Source: Clostridia bacterium (lineage in GTDB: Bacteria; Bacillota; Clostridia; Christensenellales; Borkfalkiaceae). Taken from it: a stretch of 36,375 bases of DNA. Made by a program: the position numbers and the translations under genes. Location of the stretch: NCBI GenBank assembly GCA_017463145.1, contig JAFTPR010000010.1, positions 1-36,375 of the forward strand, read 5' to 3'. The notes under the pieces are model-generated. The model made no database searches. It worked only from the letters and a program-made list of their open reading frames with translations, and was not told the DNA's origin. This document shows, piece by piece, positions 6,409 to 15,915 of this stretch; position 1 is the stretch's first letter, and every line of letters begins with the position of its first letter.

Positions 6409-7773
6409 TTATTCAAAAAATTTTCGTTTTTTCTCGATAATTGTGTCGATATTGTCGATATACGTTTTCAAATCCTTTGGCGAACCCAATCTTTCTATCC
6501 TGCCCTGCGCCGTCCATACCCGCTTGGAGATTGCATTTGCGCCCACAGCGAGGTTGTCTGCCGTTTCCTCCATTACGTCTATATTATATATGCACGCCTT
6601 ACCCGCTTTCGTCCAACCCACGTTTTCGTTGTTGCCCGCTTGATATTTTTGACGGTACATATAATAAGGCAAATACCCTGCCTCGCTTAAAATTTTACGG
6701 GAGGAGGCAACCATATCCGAAACGAACCCGTTTTCTATATACGAAATCTCCTCTTTGAGCTTTGCTCCCGATTTTAAGGACAGGCAATGCACCGTGATAT
6801 TGTTTGCTTGCAACGCCGCCGCCTTCTCTACGCCTTCTTCAAACGTTTCCACCGTTTCCTCCGTCAACCCTGCAATAAGGTCGATATTGACGGAAAAACC
6901 GTACTTTTCGGCTATCGCATACGCCCTGTAAAAGTCCGCAACGGTGTGTTTCCTGCCGATTTTTTGCAGCGTTACGTCTGAAAACGTTTGGGGATTGATA
7001 CAAATACGGGTCACGCCGTACTCTTTGAGAAGGGATAATTTCTCCTCGGTAAACACGTCCGGTCTACCTGCCTCAACGGTATATTCAACGCTGTCCGCAA
7101 AGGGCGCAACCGCTTGCAATACCTGTTGCAAATCGGGCGTATCCAATGCAAACGGCGTACCCCCGCCGATATAGATACTGCGCAAGGTTTTCACGGAATC
7201 CGTTGCAGCGGCAAGTTCCTTTTCCAAACAAGCAAGATAGGCGGGCAAAAAGGAACAGGTCTTGTCAATGGGCGCGGTAATAAAGGAACAGTACGCGCAC
7301 TTGGTGGGACAAAACGGTATCGAAACGAATAAATCGGTATTCCCGTCTCGTTTTTCGTAAATACCCTCTTGCGTTTGCAAAATATCCCGCACGAGGCGTA
7401 TATTCTCTTGGGAAACGTGCATTTTTTCAAACAAATCCGTAAAGTCGTTCCCGCCTTCAAGCTCCGTATACGCAAGCTTGGTCGGGCGAATCCCCGTCAA
7501 TGCGCCCCAAGGCATTTTTTCGCCGTATTTTTCACTCAATATCTCGTACAAGCGGAGTTTGGCAAAACGGCGCTCCAACCGTTTCAACAGCAATTCGTCG
7601 CATACCTGCCCCTTATCTTCAAAGGCGAATGTGTCGCCGTCCACCTCAAAAGCATTATAAAAAACACCGCCGTCGAAACGGAAAGAATGTTTCACCGTTT
7701 CGGGTCGGGTTTTAAACAGGCGGAGAATATCCGCTATTTCGTTTTCGAGAAAAGCGCAATCGGTTGTAATCAT
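6409..7773 (-). CDS. hemZ: HemZ-type radical SAM protein (coproporphyrinogen dehydrogenase-like)
   Basis: A 454-residue radical SAM enzyme. The 4Fe-4S motif is CPTKCAYC (CX3CX2C, about residue 155), followed by the SAM-binding YIGGGTP. The roughly 150-residue N-terminal extension, including GALTGIRPTKL, is typical of HemZ and separates it from HemW. HemZ is annotated as an oxygen-independent coproporphyrinogen III dehydrogenase, but in organisms without a heme pathway the true role is uncertain, and no other heme gene is seen here. The ATG at 7773 follows the stop of the upstream metallo-hydrolase by 5 bases, so the two are cotranscribed. The relA-hydrolase-hemZ order is common in Clostridia. 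Confidence 0.85.
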   Translation of the reverse strand: MITTDCAFLENEIADILRLFKTRPETVKHSFRFDGGVFYNAFEVDGDTFAFEDKGQVCDELLLKRLERRFAKLRLYEILSEKYGEKMPWGALTGIRPTKLAYTELEGGNDFTDLFEKMHVSQENIRLVRDILQTQEGIYEKRDGNTDLFVSIPFCPTKCAYCSFITAPIDKTCSFLPAYLACLEKELAAATDSVKTLRSIYIGGGTPFALDTPDLQQVLQAVAPFADSVEYTVEAGRPDVFTEEKLSLLKEYGVTRICINPQTFSDVTLQKIGRKHTVADFYRAYAIAEKYGFSVNIDLIAGLTEETVETFEEGVEKAAALQANNITVHCLSLKSGAKLKEEISYIENGFVSDMVASSRKILSEAGYLPYYMYRQKYQAGNNENVGWTKAGKACIYNIDVMEETADNLAVGANAISKRVWTAQGRIERLGSPKDLKTYIDNIDTIIEKKRKFFE

Positions 7774-7778
7774 ACTGC

Positions 7779-8393
7779 TTATTCTACCATAAAGGGATTC
7801 GTTTTACGCTCCGTTTCGAGCGTTGTTTCTTCTTCGTGCCCTGCATATACAGGCATATCCTCTAAAAGCGCAAGCTTTTTAAGGCTGCGGCGAAGTTCGC
7901 CCAAATCACCCGTAGGGAAGTCCGTTCTGCCAATCGTACCCGCAAACAGCGTATCACCCGTAAAAAGATACTTTTCTTTGTTCTCCTCTATCAGATAGCA
8001 AACGCTGCCCGCCGTATGTCCAGGCGTGAACAGCGCCGTTACGGAAATACCCGCCAACGTTTTCGTTTCCCCGTCCAAAAACGTACTATCGACGGCATAT
8101 GCCGTACGGGGAGAACCGAAAAAGTCGAACAAATCCGCCGCCGTACCGATAAGCGGTTTTTCCGCCTCGCCGCAAAGCACCTTTGCGCCCGCCTGTTGCA
8201 GGGGCGCAACGCCGCCTACGTGATCGAAATGGCAATGTGTCAATAATACGTACTCCGCTTGCAGACCAAGCTTGATAAGCTCGCTTTCCACGCGGTTTTG
8301 CGCAGGGTCAATCACAACGGCGCGCTTTCCGTCCGCCGTCAATACGTACGTATTCGAGCCGAAGCCCCTTGGAGCAATTTTGATAATTTGCAT
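7779..8393 (-). CDS. Metallo-beta-lactamase-fold hydrolase, glyoxalase II-like
   Basis: A protein of about 204 residues with the full metal-binding set: THCHFDHVGG, TPGHTAGS, FTGDTLFAGTIGRTD and YAGHEEETT. The spacing fits the glyoxalase II/YcbL group of thioester hydrolases. The substrate is not determined; YcbL-type proteins are often annotated as hydroxyacylglutathione hydrolases even in organisms without glutathione. The frame can start at a GTG at 8414, but the ATG at 8393 begins at the usual family N-terminus (MQIIKIAPRGFGSN). Its ribosome binding site is weak. It sits between relA and hemZ in one operon, 64 bases after the relA stop. Confidence 0.85.
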   Translation of the reverse strand: MQIIKIAPRGFGSNTYVLTADGKRAVVIDPAQNRVESELIKLGLQAEYVLLTHCHFDHVGGVAPLQQAGAKVLCGEAEKPLIGTAADLFDFFGSPRTAYAVDSTFLDGETKTLAGISVTALFTPGHTAGSVCYLIEENKEKYLFTGDTLFAGTIGRTDFPTGDLGELRRSLKKLALLEDMPVYAGHEEETTLETERKTNPFMVE

Positions 8394-8441
8394 AATTCTA
8401 CCATAACGCCGCACCCATACAAAAGATCGGCGAAGTTTTAA

Positions 8442-8455
8442 GACGTATATACGTC
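8442..8455. repeat. 14-bp perfect palindrome downstream of relA
   Basis: GACGTATATACGTC reads identically on both strands and begins right after the relA stop codon. Such a compact palindrome could be a protein-binding site or a minor RNA structure; it lacks the T run of a terminator. Function is not known. Confidence 0.4.
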
Positions 8456-8457
8456 GT

Positions 8458-10605
8458 TTAGGACAAAGAAGTTATACGGTGTACCTCGTAAATGCGTTTA
8501 TCCGTCTGCATCTTCTTAATGAGCATATCCACCTCGGCAATATCCGTCAAGGAGATAGATGCCTCCAAAACCGCGTCACGATTTTTATCGATACGCCCGT
8601 TGATTGCCGTGATAGATAACTTCAAATCAGCCACCACTTGCGAAAGCACGGACAATGCCGCGCCCTGATCCGCCGCGCGAATGGAAATATTTGCGTTGTA
8701 TCTTTGCTTCATACCCGCTTCGATACGCCAAGAGGCAGGCAACAACCGTTCTCCCGCTTCGGCGATATTCGGACAATCGCAACGGTGGATAACAACGCCC
8801 CTGCCGCGTGAGGTGTATCCTACAATCTCGTCCCCAGGAACGGGCGAACAACATCCCGCAAACCGTACGAGCATACCCGATTGCCCGTTGACAAGTACGC
8901 CGCCAACATTCCTACCCGTGCCGATTCCCTCGTGCAACTCAAACCCGTGCGGAGTTTCCTTGCGGTAAAAATCAATCAGCTTAAAGAGTACCTGATTGAC
9001 GGACACCGAGCCGTACCCGACCGCCGCAAACAATTCCTCCGTTTCCGTAAACGAGAAACGCTCGGAAACGCGTTTGAAGCTTTCGGGCGTAAGGAGCGTA
9101 TTGAGTGTAAAACCGCGTTTTTTCGCTTCCTCTTCCAGCTTAATCTGCCCGACACGGATATTTTCTTCTTTCAGCTCGTTCTTATAGAACTGTTTGATTT
9201 TCGCCTTTGCGCTGGACGATTTGATAAATTTGAGCCAATCGCGCGAAGGTCCTTTGGAGTTCGGCGAAGTGATAATCTCTACAACGTCGCCCACTTCAAG
9301 CGTGGTGGTAAGCGGTACTATCTTGGAATTGACGCGCGCGCCCGTACAGCGGTTGCCCACTTCCGAGTGTATCGCATACGCAAAATCGACGGGCGTAGCC
9401 TCAGGCGGCAGGGAAATGACCTTGCCGCGCGGCGTGAACACCAACAACTCGTGGCTGTACAGCTCCGTTTTGAGCGCGTCGATAAACTCGCGGGAGTCTT
9501 TCAAATCTCCCTGCCATTCCATGACCTCTCTCAACCACGTGAGTCTGCTTTCAAACGCCGTCGTTTCCTCTGCGCTTCTGCCCTCTTTATATTTCCAATG
9601 CGCCGCGATACCGAACTCGGCAATACGGTGCATTTCTTCCGTACGAATTTGAATTTCAAACGGCTGACCGTATTTTGTCATAACCGTCGTATGCAAAGAT
9701 TGGTATTTGTTGGGCTTTGGCGTTGCGATATAGTCTTTAATTCTGCCGGGAATAGGCTTCCACTTTTCGTGGATTCGACCAAGCACCGTATAGCATTGTC
9801 CCACGTCCTGTACAATAACCCGCACGGCGGAAAGGTCGTAAATCTGATCGATTGTCTTGCCCTTATTCTTCATCTTTTTGTAGATGGAATAGAAATGCTT
9901 GGGTCGTCCGAACACCTCCCCCTCTATGCCGTCGCCCGACATAAGTTCCTTGATTTCCTCAACAATCTGCGCCACGAAATCCTTACGTTCGGACAAGCGT
10001 TCGCGGATGTTGTACACAAGGAAATCATACCCCTCGGGATCGATATATTTCAAACACAAATCTTCCAATTCGCACTTAATTTGCGAAATACCGAGTCTAC
10101 CCGCAAGCGGCGCGTAAATTTCCAGCGTTTCGTTTGCCATACGTTGTTGCCGTTCGTAGGAAAGGAAATTCAAAGACCGCATATTGTGCAATCTGTCCGC
10201 AAGTTTGATGATGATTACGCGTACGTCTTTCGCCATAGCGATAAAGATTTTACGGAAATTTTCCGCGTCTGCGTCCTCTTGCGATTTGAAAACGATTTTT
10301 TCCAGCTTGGTTACGCCGCTGACCAGCCCCAAAACCTCTGTGCCGAACGCCTTTTTGATATCCTCTTCGGTGGAAGCGGTATCTTCTATAACGTCGTGCA
10401 AAAGCGCCGCGGCAATCGTCGCAGCATCCAAACCGAGATCGATAAGAATATCGGCAACCGCGCAAGGGTGTATAAAATACGGCTCGCCCGAAGCGCGCTT
10501 TTGGTTAGCGTGCGCCGCTTCCGCGTACTCGTACGCCTTTAAAAGCATACCCTCGTCCACGCCGTTGTAATTCTCTTGTATTCTTTCTAACGTAGTCTTT
10601 TTCAT
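8458..10605 (-). CDS. relA: Bifunctional (p)ppGpp synthetase/hydrolase (Rel)
   Basis: A full-length 715-residue long RSH enzyme that makes and degrades the stringent-response alarmone (p)ppGpp. Domains in order: HD hydrolase with intact His46, His70-Asp71 and RLADRLHNMR; synthetase with GRIKDYIATPKPNKYQSLHT; TGS domain (LLVFTPRGKVISLP, then ATPVDFAYAIH); conserved-cysteine/zinc-finger region (FAGCCSPVPGDEI, then HRCDCPN); and C-terminal ACT domain. The synthetase carries RxKD (RIKD) rather than the ExDD of synthetase-only RelA, and the HD site is intact, so both activities are expected. It starts 7 bases after the recJ stop, within the recJ-relA-hydrolase-hemZ operon. The ribosome binding site (AAGG) overlaps the end of recJ, suggesting translational coupling. 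Confidence 0.96.
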   Translation of the reverse strand: MKKTTLERIQENYNGVDEGMLLKAYEYAEAAHANQKRASGEPYFIHPCAVADILIDLGLDAATIAAALLHDVIEDTASTEEDIKKAFGTEVLGLVSGVTKLEKIVFKSQEDADAENFRKIFIAMAKDVRVIIIKLADRLHNMRSLNFLSYERQQRMANETLEIYAPLAGRLGISQIKCELEDLCLKYIDPEGYDFLVYNIRERLSERKDFVAQIVEEIKELMSGDGIEGEVFGRPKHFYSIYKKMKNKGKTIDQIYDLSAVRVIVQDVGQCYTVLGRIHEKWKPIPGRIKDYIATPKPNKYQSLHTTVMTKYGQPFEIQIRTEEMHRIAEFGIAAHWKYKEGRSAEETTAFESRLTWLREVMEWQGDLKDSREFIDALKTELYSHELLVFTPRGKVISLPPEATPVDFAYAIHSEVGNRCTGARVNSKIVPLTTTLEVGDVVEIITSPNSKGPSRDWLKFIKSSSAKAKIKQFYKNELKEENIRVGQIKLEEEAKKRGFTLNTLLTPESFKRVSERFSFTETEELFAAVGYGSVSVNQVLFKLIDFYRKETPHGFELHEGIGTGRNVGGVLVNGQSGMLVRFAGCCSPVPGDEIVGYTSRGRGVVIHRCDCPNIAEAGERLLPASWRIEAGMKQRYNANISIRAADQGAALSVLSQVVADLKLSITAINGRIDKNRDAVLEASISLTDIAEVDMLIKKMQTDKRIYEVHRITSLS

Positions 10606-10612
10606 ATCCGTA

Positions 10613-12937
10613 CTAACCTTGTTGTAAAGAACAAACCTTGCGATAAATTTCAGAATCGGTAAGCTCCGCTTTTACTCCTCTGTACACCGTGAGTTTTCCG
10701 TCCGCAAAGGAAATCAAACCAAGCTCCTCGAATACCGTCAACGCAAAAATAAATTCAAGCCTATCAAACCCCAATCCGCCCGAAGAAAGAGCAACCGCTT
10801 CGGCATTTTCGCCTCTGAGCAAATTCACGTCCCGCCGTATGGCGGAGAAAATGTCGAGCAACCGTTCTCTTGAAACGGTGAGATTTTCAAACATTGTATA
10901 CCCGCAAATATCCCGATTGACGTACACACGCTTGCCTTGAAGCGAAGCAATATTGAAATCGGACGGGGTATCCAAAAATACAATATCCCTAAACCCTGCC
11001 AAATCGGCGTCGGGCGCAGGAGAAACGATCAGCATATTGGAAACGTTTCTCGACGAGGGGTAGAACAAATCACACCCAAGTTCCTCCAAGCCCTCATATG
11101 CGCGAACGGTGCGCCTGTCCGAAGCGATAAGACAAAGCCCGTACGCGCAAGCCTTACGCTTTTCCTCTATCAAACGTACGGTTTCTTCGGTGGAAAGCTC
11201 CACAATCTCCGACACGCCCCCTTTCACGTTGGATCGGGCGACGGTGTTTGCGAATATCCGTTCGGAAACGCTTCTTCCCGTTCTGCCGTCGTAGAGAAGA
11301 TCCCGCACAATCCCTTTAATATACTCCTTGCCCTTGAAATGCGAAACGTTTACCTCGAACACGAGTTGCTTTTTCACGTCGCTTTCGATAATCTTCAAAT
11401 GCTTCAAGCCTGAAAAATAGGTAAGGTCGATCAAATCGCTTTTCACCGACAGGTGCGGCGAGCCTGCTTTGAGTATTCGCGCCGTACACGCCCCCGTCGA
11501 AATACTGAATAGCGGACGCCTATGCCCTACGCCGTACGGCTCCATTGCCATCAATTCTCGGGCAAATTTATCGGGCAGCGGCGAAGATATTTCCTCGCTG
11601 ATAAACACGTTCTGTTCAAAGTCCTTTCTTTCGTAGGACGAACCAATCTCGCAGTTAAGCGCATTTTCAAGCGCCTCAAAATTCTCGTATCTTAAGTTGA
11701 TACCTGCCGCTTGCGCATGTCCGCCGAATTCTTCAATGTACGCCGAACAATTTTTCAAAGCGGTGAATATGTTCACGCTTTCGATACTTCTTGCGCTGCC
11801 TTTCAGCATATCGCCGTGCCGCACAAAAAGCAACGTGGGGCGGTTGTATTCCTCTGCGATACGGGCAGCGACGATACCGATAAATCCAGCGTTCCAGCTC
11901 TCGTCAGAAAGCATAATCACGTTGCCGTACGCGCCTTTTTCCAGAATTTTCTTCTTCGCCGAAGCGTACAGCTCGTCACAACACTTCTGCCGCTCGGTAT
12001 TATACAAGCAAAGCTTGACAGACAAATCGTATATTTCCGCCTCGTTCTCGCTTGTAAACAGCCTGAACGCCGCGCGCGCGTCACCCATACGCCCCGAAGC
12101 GTTTACGCGGGGAGCAACGGAAAACGCAAGCGTTTGTGCCGTTACGCCGTCGTACGTTTTGCCAATCAAAGCCGCAAAGCAAGGGCGAATAGCGTGGTTA
12201 AAAAGTTTTAACCCCTCCGTCACAATATCACGGTTTTCACCCAACAACGGTACGCTGTCCGCAACGGTAGCAAGAGCTGCAAAATCAAGATATTGATACG
12301 CCTTTTCACCAATCAAAGCGCAAGCCAACTTGAACGCTACGCCCGCACCGCAAAGATTATCGTACGGATAATCGTCTTGGAGTTTGGGGTTTACAACGAT
12401 ACAGTCGGGCAAAACCTCGGGCAATTCGTGGTGGTCGGTGACGATTACGTCCGAACCAAGCTCATAAATATATTGCGCCTCTTTGGCGTTGGAAATGCCG
12501 CAGTCTACGGTGATAAACAATTCGGGATTACATTCCTCGAAAATACGGTCTACCGCCTCGACGGACAATCCGTATCCGTCTGCGCGTTCGGGAATATAAA
12601 TTTGCGCTTCGATACCAAAATCCCGCAAGGCGTGATACATAATCGCCGAAGCGCAAATGCCGTCTGCGTCGTAGTCGCCAAACACCGCCACCGTCTTGCC
12701 CTCGTCACGGGCTTCGGTAATCAGGCGCACCGCCTCCTCCATACCCCGCATCAAAAAGGGGGAAAGGAAATTCTTTTTTGACGGATTCATAAACCGCTTA
12801 ATTTTTTCGGCGGTATCTACGCCACGTGCAAAAAGGATACGGGTGACGTGCTCCGTCAATCCCGTCTGCGCGGCGAGCGAATGAATGATATTCAGTTGTT
12901 CCGCATCAAACGCGTATTCGGGAATGAGTTTTTTCAT
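10613..12937 (-). CDS. recJ: Single-stranded-DNA-specific 5'-3' exonuclease RecJ
   Basis: A 774-residue DHH-family nuclease. Motif I is GDYDADG (Asp88, Asp90, Asp92), motif III ITVDCGIS and motif IV TDHHE (168-171). The DHHA1 part contains GGHAQAAGINL, followed by an OB-like nucleic-acid-binding segment. RecJ degrades single-stranded DNA 5' to 3' in recombination and mismatch repair. The protein is longer than Escherichia coli RecJ, with an extra C-terminal domain of about 200 residues, as in many Firmicute RecJ proteins. The ATG has AGGA 5 bases upstream. It is the first gene after the secF terminator-like hairpin, in the conserved secDF-recJ-relA order. Confidence 0.95.
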   Translation of the reverse strand: MKKLIPEYAFDAEQLNIIHSLAAQTGLTEHVTRILFARGVDTAEKIKRFMNPSKKNFLSPFLMRGMEEAVRLITEARDEGKTVAVFGDYDADGICASAIMYHALRDFGIEAQIYIPERADGYGLSVEAVDRIFEECNPELFITVDCGISNAKEAQYIYELGSDVIVTDHHELPEVLPDCIVVNPKLQDDYPYDNLCGAGVAFKLACALIGEKAYQYLDFAALATVADSVPLLGENRDIVTEGLKLFNHAIRPCFAALIGKTYDGVTAQTLAFSVAPRVNASGRMGDARAAFRLFTSENEAEIYDLSVKLCLYNTERQKCCDELYASAKKKILEKGAYGNVIMLSDESWNAGFIGIVAARIAEEYNRPTLLFVRHGDMLKGSARSIESVNIFTALKNCSAYIEEFGGHAQAAGINLRYENFEALENALNCEIGSSYERKDFEQNVFISEEISSPLPDKFARELMAMEPYGVGHRRPLFSISTGACTARILKAGSPHLSVKSDLIDLTYFSGLKHLKIIESDVKKQLVFEVNVSHFKGKEYIKGIVRDLLYDGRTGRSVSERIFANTVARSNVKGGVSEIVELSTEETVRLIEEKRKACAYGLCLIASDRRTVRAYEGLEELGCDLFYPSSRNVSNMLIVSPAPDADLAGFRDIVFLDTPSDFNIASLQGKRVYVNRDICGYTMFENLTVSRERLLDIFSAIRRDVNLLRGENAEAVALSSGGLGFDRLEFIFALTVFEELGLISFADGKLTVYRGVKAELTDSEIYRKVCSLQQG

Positions 12938-12995
12938 AGCCGTCCTATCTTACCTTTTTTACCGATCGACTTCCATTCGGTTATGTTAATCAAAT

Positions 12996-13019
12996 GCGGG
13001 AGGGGCAAAGCCCTCCCGC
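12996..13019 (-). terminator. Hairpin between secF and recJ
   Basis: A 9-bp GC-rich stem (GCGGGAGGG, 12996-13004, with 13011-13019) has a 6-base loop. The minus-strand tail has only a few T residues (ATTTGATTAAC), so termination of secF may be incomplete and recJ may receive readthrough. Confidence 0.6.
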
Positions 13020-13039
13020 CCTTTTCTCGTATCGGTTTT

Positions 13040-14212
13040 TTATTCGTTGCTTTCTTCCGTTTTCTCAACGGGTGCTTCTTCAACAACCGTTTCTTCCACG
13101 GGTATTTCTTCCGCCGCTTCCTCGACAGGTTCTTCCGCCGCCGTTTCGACAGGCGTTTCTTCAACAGGCGTTTGCTCAACAGGAGCTTCGTTTGTTTCCG
13201 TTACAGGCGTTTGCGCAACGGGAGCTTCCGTCTTTTCTTTCGTGGCCTTTGCGCCTTTGTAGCCTTTCGCATTTTTCGCCGCGCGCTCGTTTGCCTTTAC
13301 GGTAAGAGGAACGCAAAGCGCAGGTACGAAGAACAACGATACACCCGCAGACACGACAAGGGAGATGAGCGAAGCGAGCGCAAACCAACGGGTTGAAGCC
13401 GTTGCAATCGCGCCGACGAGAATCAACGCCACGCCGAGGGAAATTGTCATGCCGAGGATTTCTTTCGTCGCCACGCTTTCAACCACCAACGTTTCCGTAT
13501 CTTTATCCGTTTCCTCTTTCATTGCCGCGCGAAGCTTGTTCAAGGACGCCAGCACGAAGATTGCCGTAAGGAGCGCCGAAACCACAATCGCATACAGTAC
13601 GGACTGCGTGAACGGGAATCTCGTAAGCACGACAAGAGCAGCCGTCATCAGCGAGCTTACCGCAATACCGATTGCCGCAAGGCAACCAAGATGCCATCTG
13701 TAACGGAGCGCTACGTAGATAAGCGCAAGCACAGCAAAGAATGCCACGGCGACCGCCGCTCGTACGTAGTTTGCCGCCGCAATCTTCACAGGCAACGTTT
13801 CCGTCGCGGAAGCTACGGTGATTTCAAATCCGTCCCAAGCCGCGCCCGCAGCCGTTTTGGTTGCAAACGTCGTTTTCAAACTTGCTACGGCTTTGGAAAC
13901 GTCTGCTTTTTTATCAAAGAAGTATACGATTTCACATTCGTCGCCGCCCATCGTGCCGTCTTGCTCAAACGCCACTTTCAAGCCTTGCTTATCAAACTCC
14001 GCTTCGCAAGCGGTTTTCACCGCATTCAATTCCGTTTCGTTTCTGTACAGGTAGGAGCTCATTGTCACCGTAACGGACTTGCTATCGTCAATCGTTGCCG
14101 CGTAGTTTACGCCGAAGATCGCCGCTATCACGATTGCCGCCGCCAATACGACCGCCATAATAACCGAAATGAGCGTGAATTTCTTTACCGTTTTCGTCAA
14201 AAGCTTATTCAT
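13040..14212 (-). CDS. secF: SecF subunit of the protein translocase, with acidic repeat tail
   Basis: A 390-residue divergent SecF. It has an N-terminal membrane segment (about residues 12-34), a periplasmic-side domain of about 100 residues, then five hydrophobic segments. SecDF uses the proton gradient to help pull exported proteins across the membrane. A hydrophilic tail of about 80 residues follows, built from repeats such as PVEETPVE and EEAPVEKTEE. The second ATG (14212) is chosen because GGGAGG lies 9 bases upstream of it, whereas the first ATG (14221) is only 1 base from that site. It overlaps the secD stop by 8 bases (ATGAATAA), indicating translational coupling. Family motifs are weak, so the call leans on the secD neighbour and topology. 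Confidence 0.85.
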   Translation of the reverse strand: MNKLLTKTVKKFTLISVIMAVVLAAAIVIAAIFGVNYAATIDDSKSVTVTMSSYLYRNETELNAVKTACEAEFDKQGLKVAFEQDGTMGGDECEIVYFFDKKADVSKAVASLKTTFATKTAAGAAWDGFEITVASATETLPVKIAAANYVRAAVAVAFFAVLALIYVALRYRWHLGCLAAIGIAVSSLMTAALVVLTRFPFTQSVLYAIVVSALLTAIFVLASLNKLRAAMKEETDKDTETLVVESVATKEILGMTISLGVALILVGAIATASTRWFALASLISLVVSAGVSLFFVPALCVPLTVKANERAAKNAKGYKGAKATKEKTEAPVAQTPVTETNEAPVEQTPVEETPVETAAEEPVEEAAEEIPVEETVVEEAPVEKTEESNE

Positions 14213-15758
14213 CGTCGTCATCCTCCCTTACAAAGCGGTAATACTTGTATTTATCCTTGCTTGCGGAAAGATACGTGAAGTTGATGGCGCGCGCCCAAAG
14301 GAGATTGATAAAAGCGCCTGCGATAATGCAAATAAGCGCTTGCAACGCAACCGTTCTGATACCCGCCGTTGCCACAAGGAACGCAAGCGCGCCAAGCACC
14401 AATACGGCATAGATGTCGATAATACCCCAAAGCGTCTTTTTGTAGCCGCCTTTCACCGAGGACTCTACCGTTTTACCCAAAGCAAATTCCGCTTTGATTG
14501 CATTGTAGATATGATATTGAAGCAAGTTCACGAGGATAAGTCCTACAAGGAACACAAGCACCGTGCCAAGCGATACTTCAAACGTGCCGCTCGTAATAAA
14601 TGCAAAGCAAATCAGCGTTATGATGCAGTAGGAAAGGGTTGCATACAGGCTTACTACGCCGTATCTGCCCATCTTTACGATTGCAAGCGCAATCACCGCG
14701 ACGATCGTAACACCCACCGCGATAAAGAGAAGTGTTAAAGCGTTTTCGCCGTATACAGGCTCGAACGAACGCACCGCATCCGCCTCGAACGTAACCTCAA
14801 AGCCGCCCTTTTGCAATGCGGACGTGAACAGAATTTCAATCGTTTCGAGGTAATCTCTGTTTACTTCGTCCACGAACATTGCGCGAAGTTCTTTCTTGTC
14901 GTTGCCCGAAACGCTGTCGCTGTAAAGCTGTGCAACCGTTTCTTCTCCGACAACGATATCCAGCGTCGTAATCGAAGAGGTATCCGTAGAGGTGCTTGCA
15001 TCCGTCGAAGCGGAAAGTTCGCCCTTATAGCCTTGGAACATTGCCTCGCCTGCGGCCGTCAAGCGGATACGCAAATACGCCGTCTTATAACGGGTAGCAA
15101 TCGATACGCTCTTGATAAGGTCGCTTGCTTTCGCGCCCTCTTCTTCCAATTCCTTAATCACTTCGCCGCCCTTTTTCACGGTCATTTCGCCCGTGTTGGA
15201 AAGGTAGGAAAGCGCTGCGCTTGCCTTTTGGCTATCCTCGGAAGCGGGAAGCTGTACTTTCAAGGAATACCCGTCCACAACCGCCACGCGGTAATCGGAA
15301 TATTCTTTCTTTGCAAAACGGTCGGCAATTTCGTCCGAAGCCGCTTTAAACGCTTTTACGAACTCGTCCGTGAGCTTGTCCCCGTCAACGATATTCAGTT
15401 TTTCTTCCGTGGAGAAATACAGCGTAGACCCTTTTACTTGCGTATAGGCGTCTTTATAATCGTTCAATTCTTCTTCCGCTTTCGCTTTCTCGTCAGCCGT
15501 GGCGTTATCTACCGCTTCCTGTAACGTGGAAACGTTTTCGTTGTACTCCGTTTCGGAAATTACGCCTTCCGGATAGTAATACGCGTAATATCCGCCGCCG
15601 AGGTCTGCCCCCAAATCGTACTGCAATACAACGGGATTCCACTTCTTTACGCCCTCCGTGCCGGGAAGAGTAAAGGCAGGGAACGCCGTGAGCGCGCACA
15701 ATACGACGATTACGATGGTAAGAAGCGTCATCAATACCACCGATTTCTTTTTGCCCAT
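14205..15758 (-). CDS. secD: SecD subunit of the protein translocase
   Basis: A 517-residue SecD. The N-terminal membrane segment (residues 7-28) is followed by the P1 signature LGADLGGGYY (SecD consensus LGxDLxGG), a large extracytoplasmic domain of about 300 residues, and a C-terminal bundle of about five membrane segments, ending in an acidic EDDDDE. Relative to Escherichia coli SecD the membrane signature motifs have drifted, as often seen in Clostridia. It starts at an ATG with AGGAGG 6 bases upstream and a good promoter at 15811. The secD-secF pair is coupled by overlap and lies downstream of the SCIFF genes, as in many clostridial genomes. Confidence 0.92.
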   Translation of the reverse strand: MGKKKSVVLMTLLTIVIVVLCALTAFPAFTLPGTEGVKKWNPVVLQYDLGADLGGGYYAYYYPEGVISETEYNENVSTLQEAVDNATADEKAKAEEELNDYKDAYTQVKGSTLYFSTEEKLNIVDGDKLTDEFVKAFKAASDEIADRFAKKEYSDYRVAVVDGYSLKVQLPASEDSQKASAALSYLSNTGEMTVKKGGEVIKELEEEGAKASDLIKSVSIATRYKTAYLRIRLTAAGEAMFQGYKGELSASTDASTSTDTSSITTLDIVVGEETVAQLYSDSVSGNDKKELRAMFVDEVNRDYLETIEILFTSALQKGGFEVTFEADAVRSFEPVYGENALTLLFIAVGVTIVAVIALAIVKMGRYGVVSLYATLSYCIITLICFAFITSGTFEVSLGTVLVFLVGLILVNLLQYHIYNAIKAEFALGKTVESSVKGGYKKTLWGIIDIYAVLVLGALAFLVATAGIRTVALQALICIIAGAFINLLWARAINFTYLSASKDKYKYYRFVREDDDDE

Positions 15759-15779
15759 TCGTTGCCTCCTGATGTGTTT

Positions 15780-15840
15780 TCGGTTTTAACCGATAACAAT
15801 GTACTTCATTATTATAACTTATTTTTCATTCCCTCGTCAA
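15780..15840 (-). promoter_or_regulatory. secD promoter and leader hairpin
   Basis: Minus-strand TTGACG (15835-15840), 18-bp spacer, TATAAT (15811-15816). The leader contains a small perfect inverted repeat (TCGGTT, TT, AACCGA; 15780-15793) just before the ribosome binding site. A possible weak terminator for the upstream maturase gene (GGGAATT/AATTCCC arms) lies beyond it. Confidence 0.7.
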
Positions 15841-15915
15841 GTCATAACGGCGGGAATTATAAATTTTTTACGTTTTTTGCAAAAAAATTCCCTTAAAAAC
15901 AACCTCTTGCGCCGC

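Noticed and set aside
8881-10542. Plus-strand open frame of 553 codons opposite relA
   Set aside because: Antisense shadow of a well-conserved relA; no family features.
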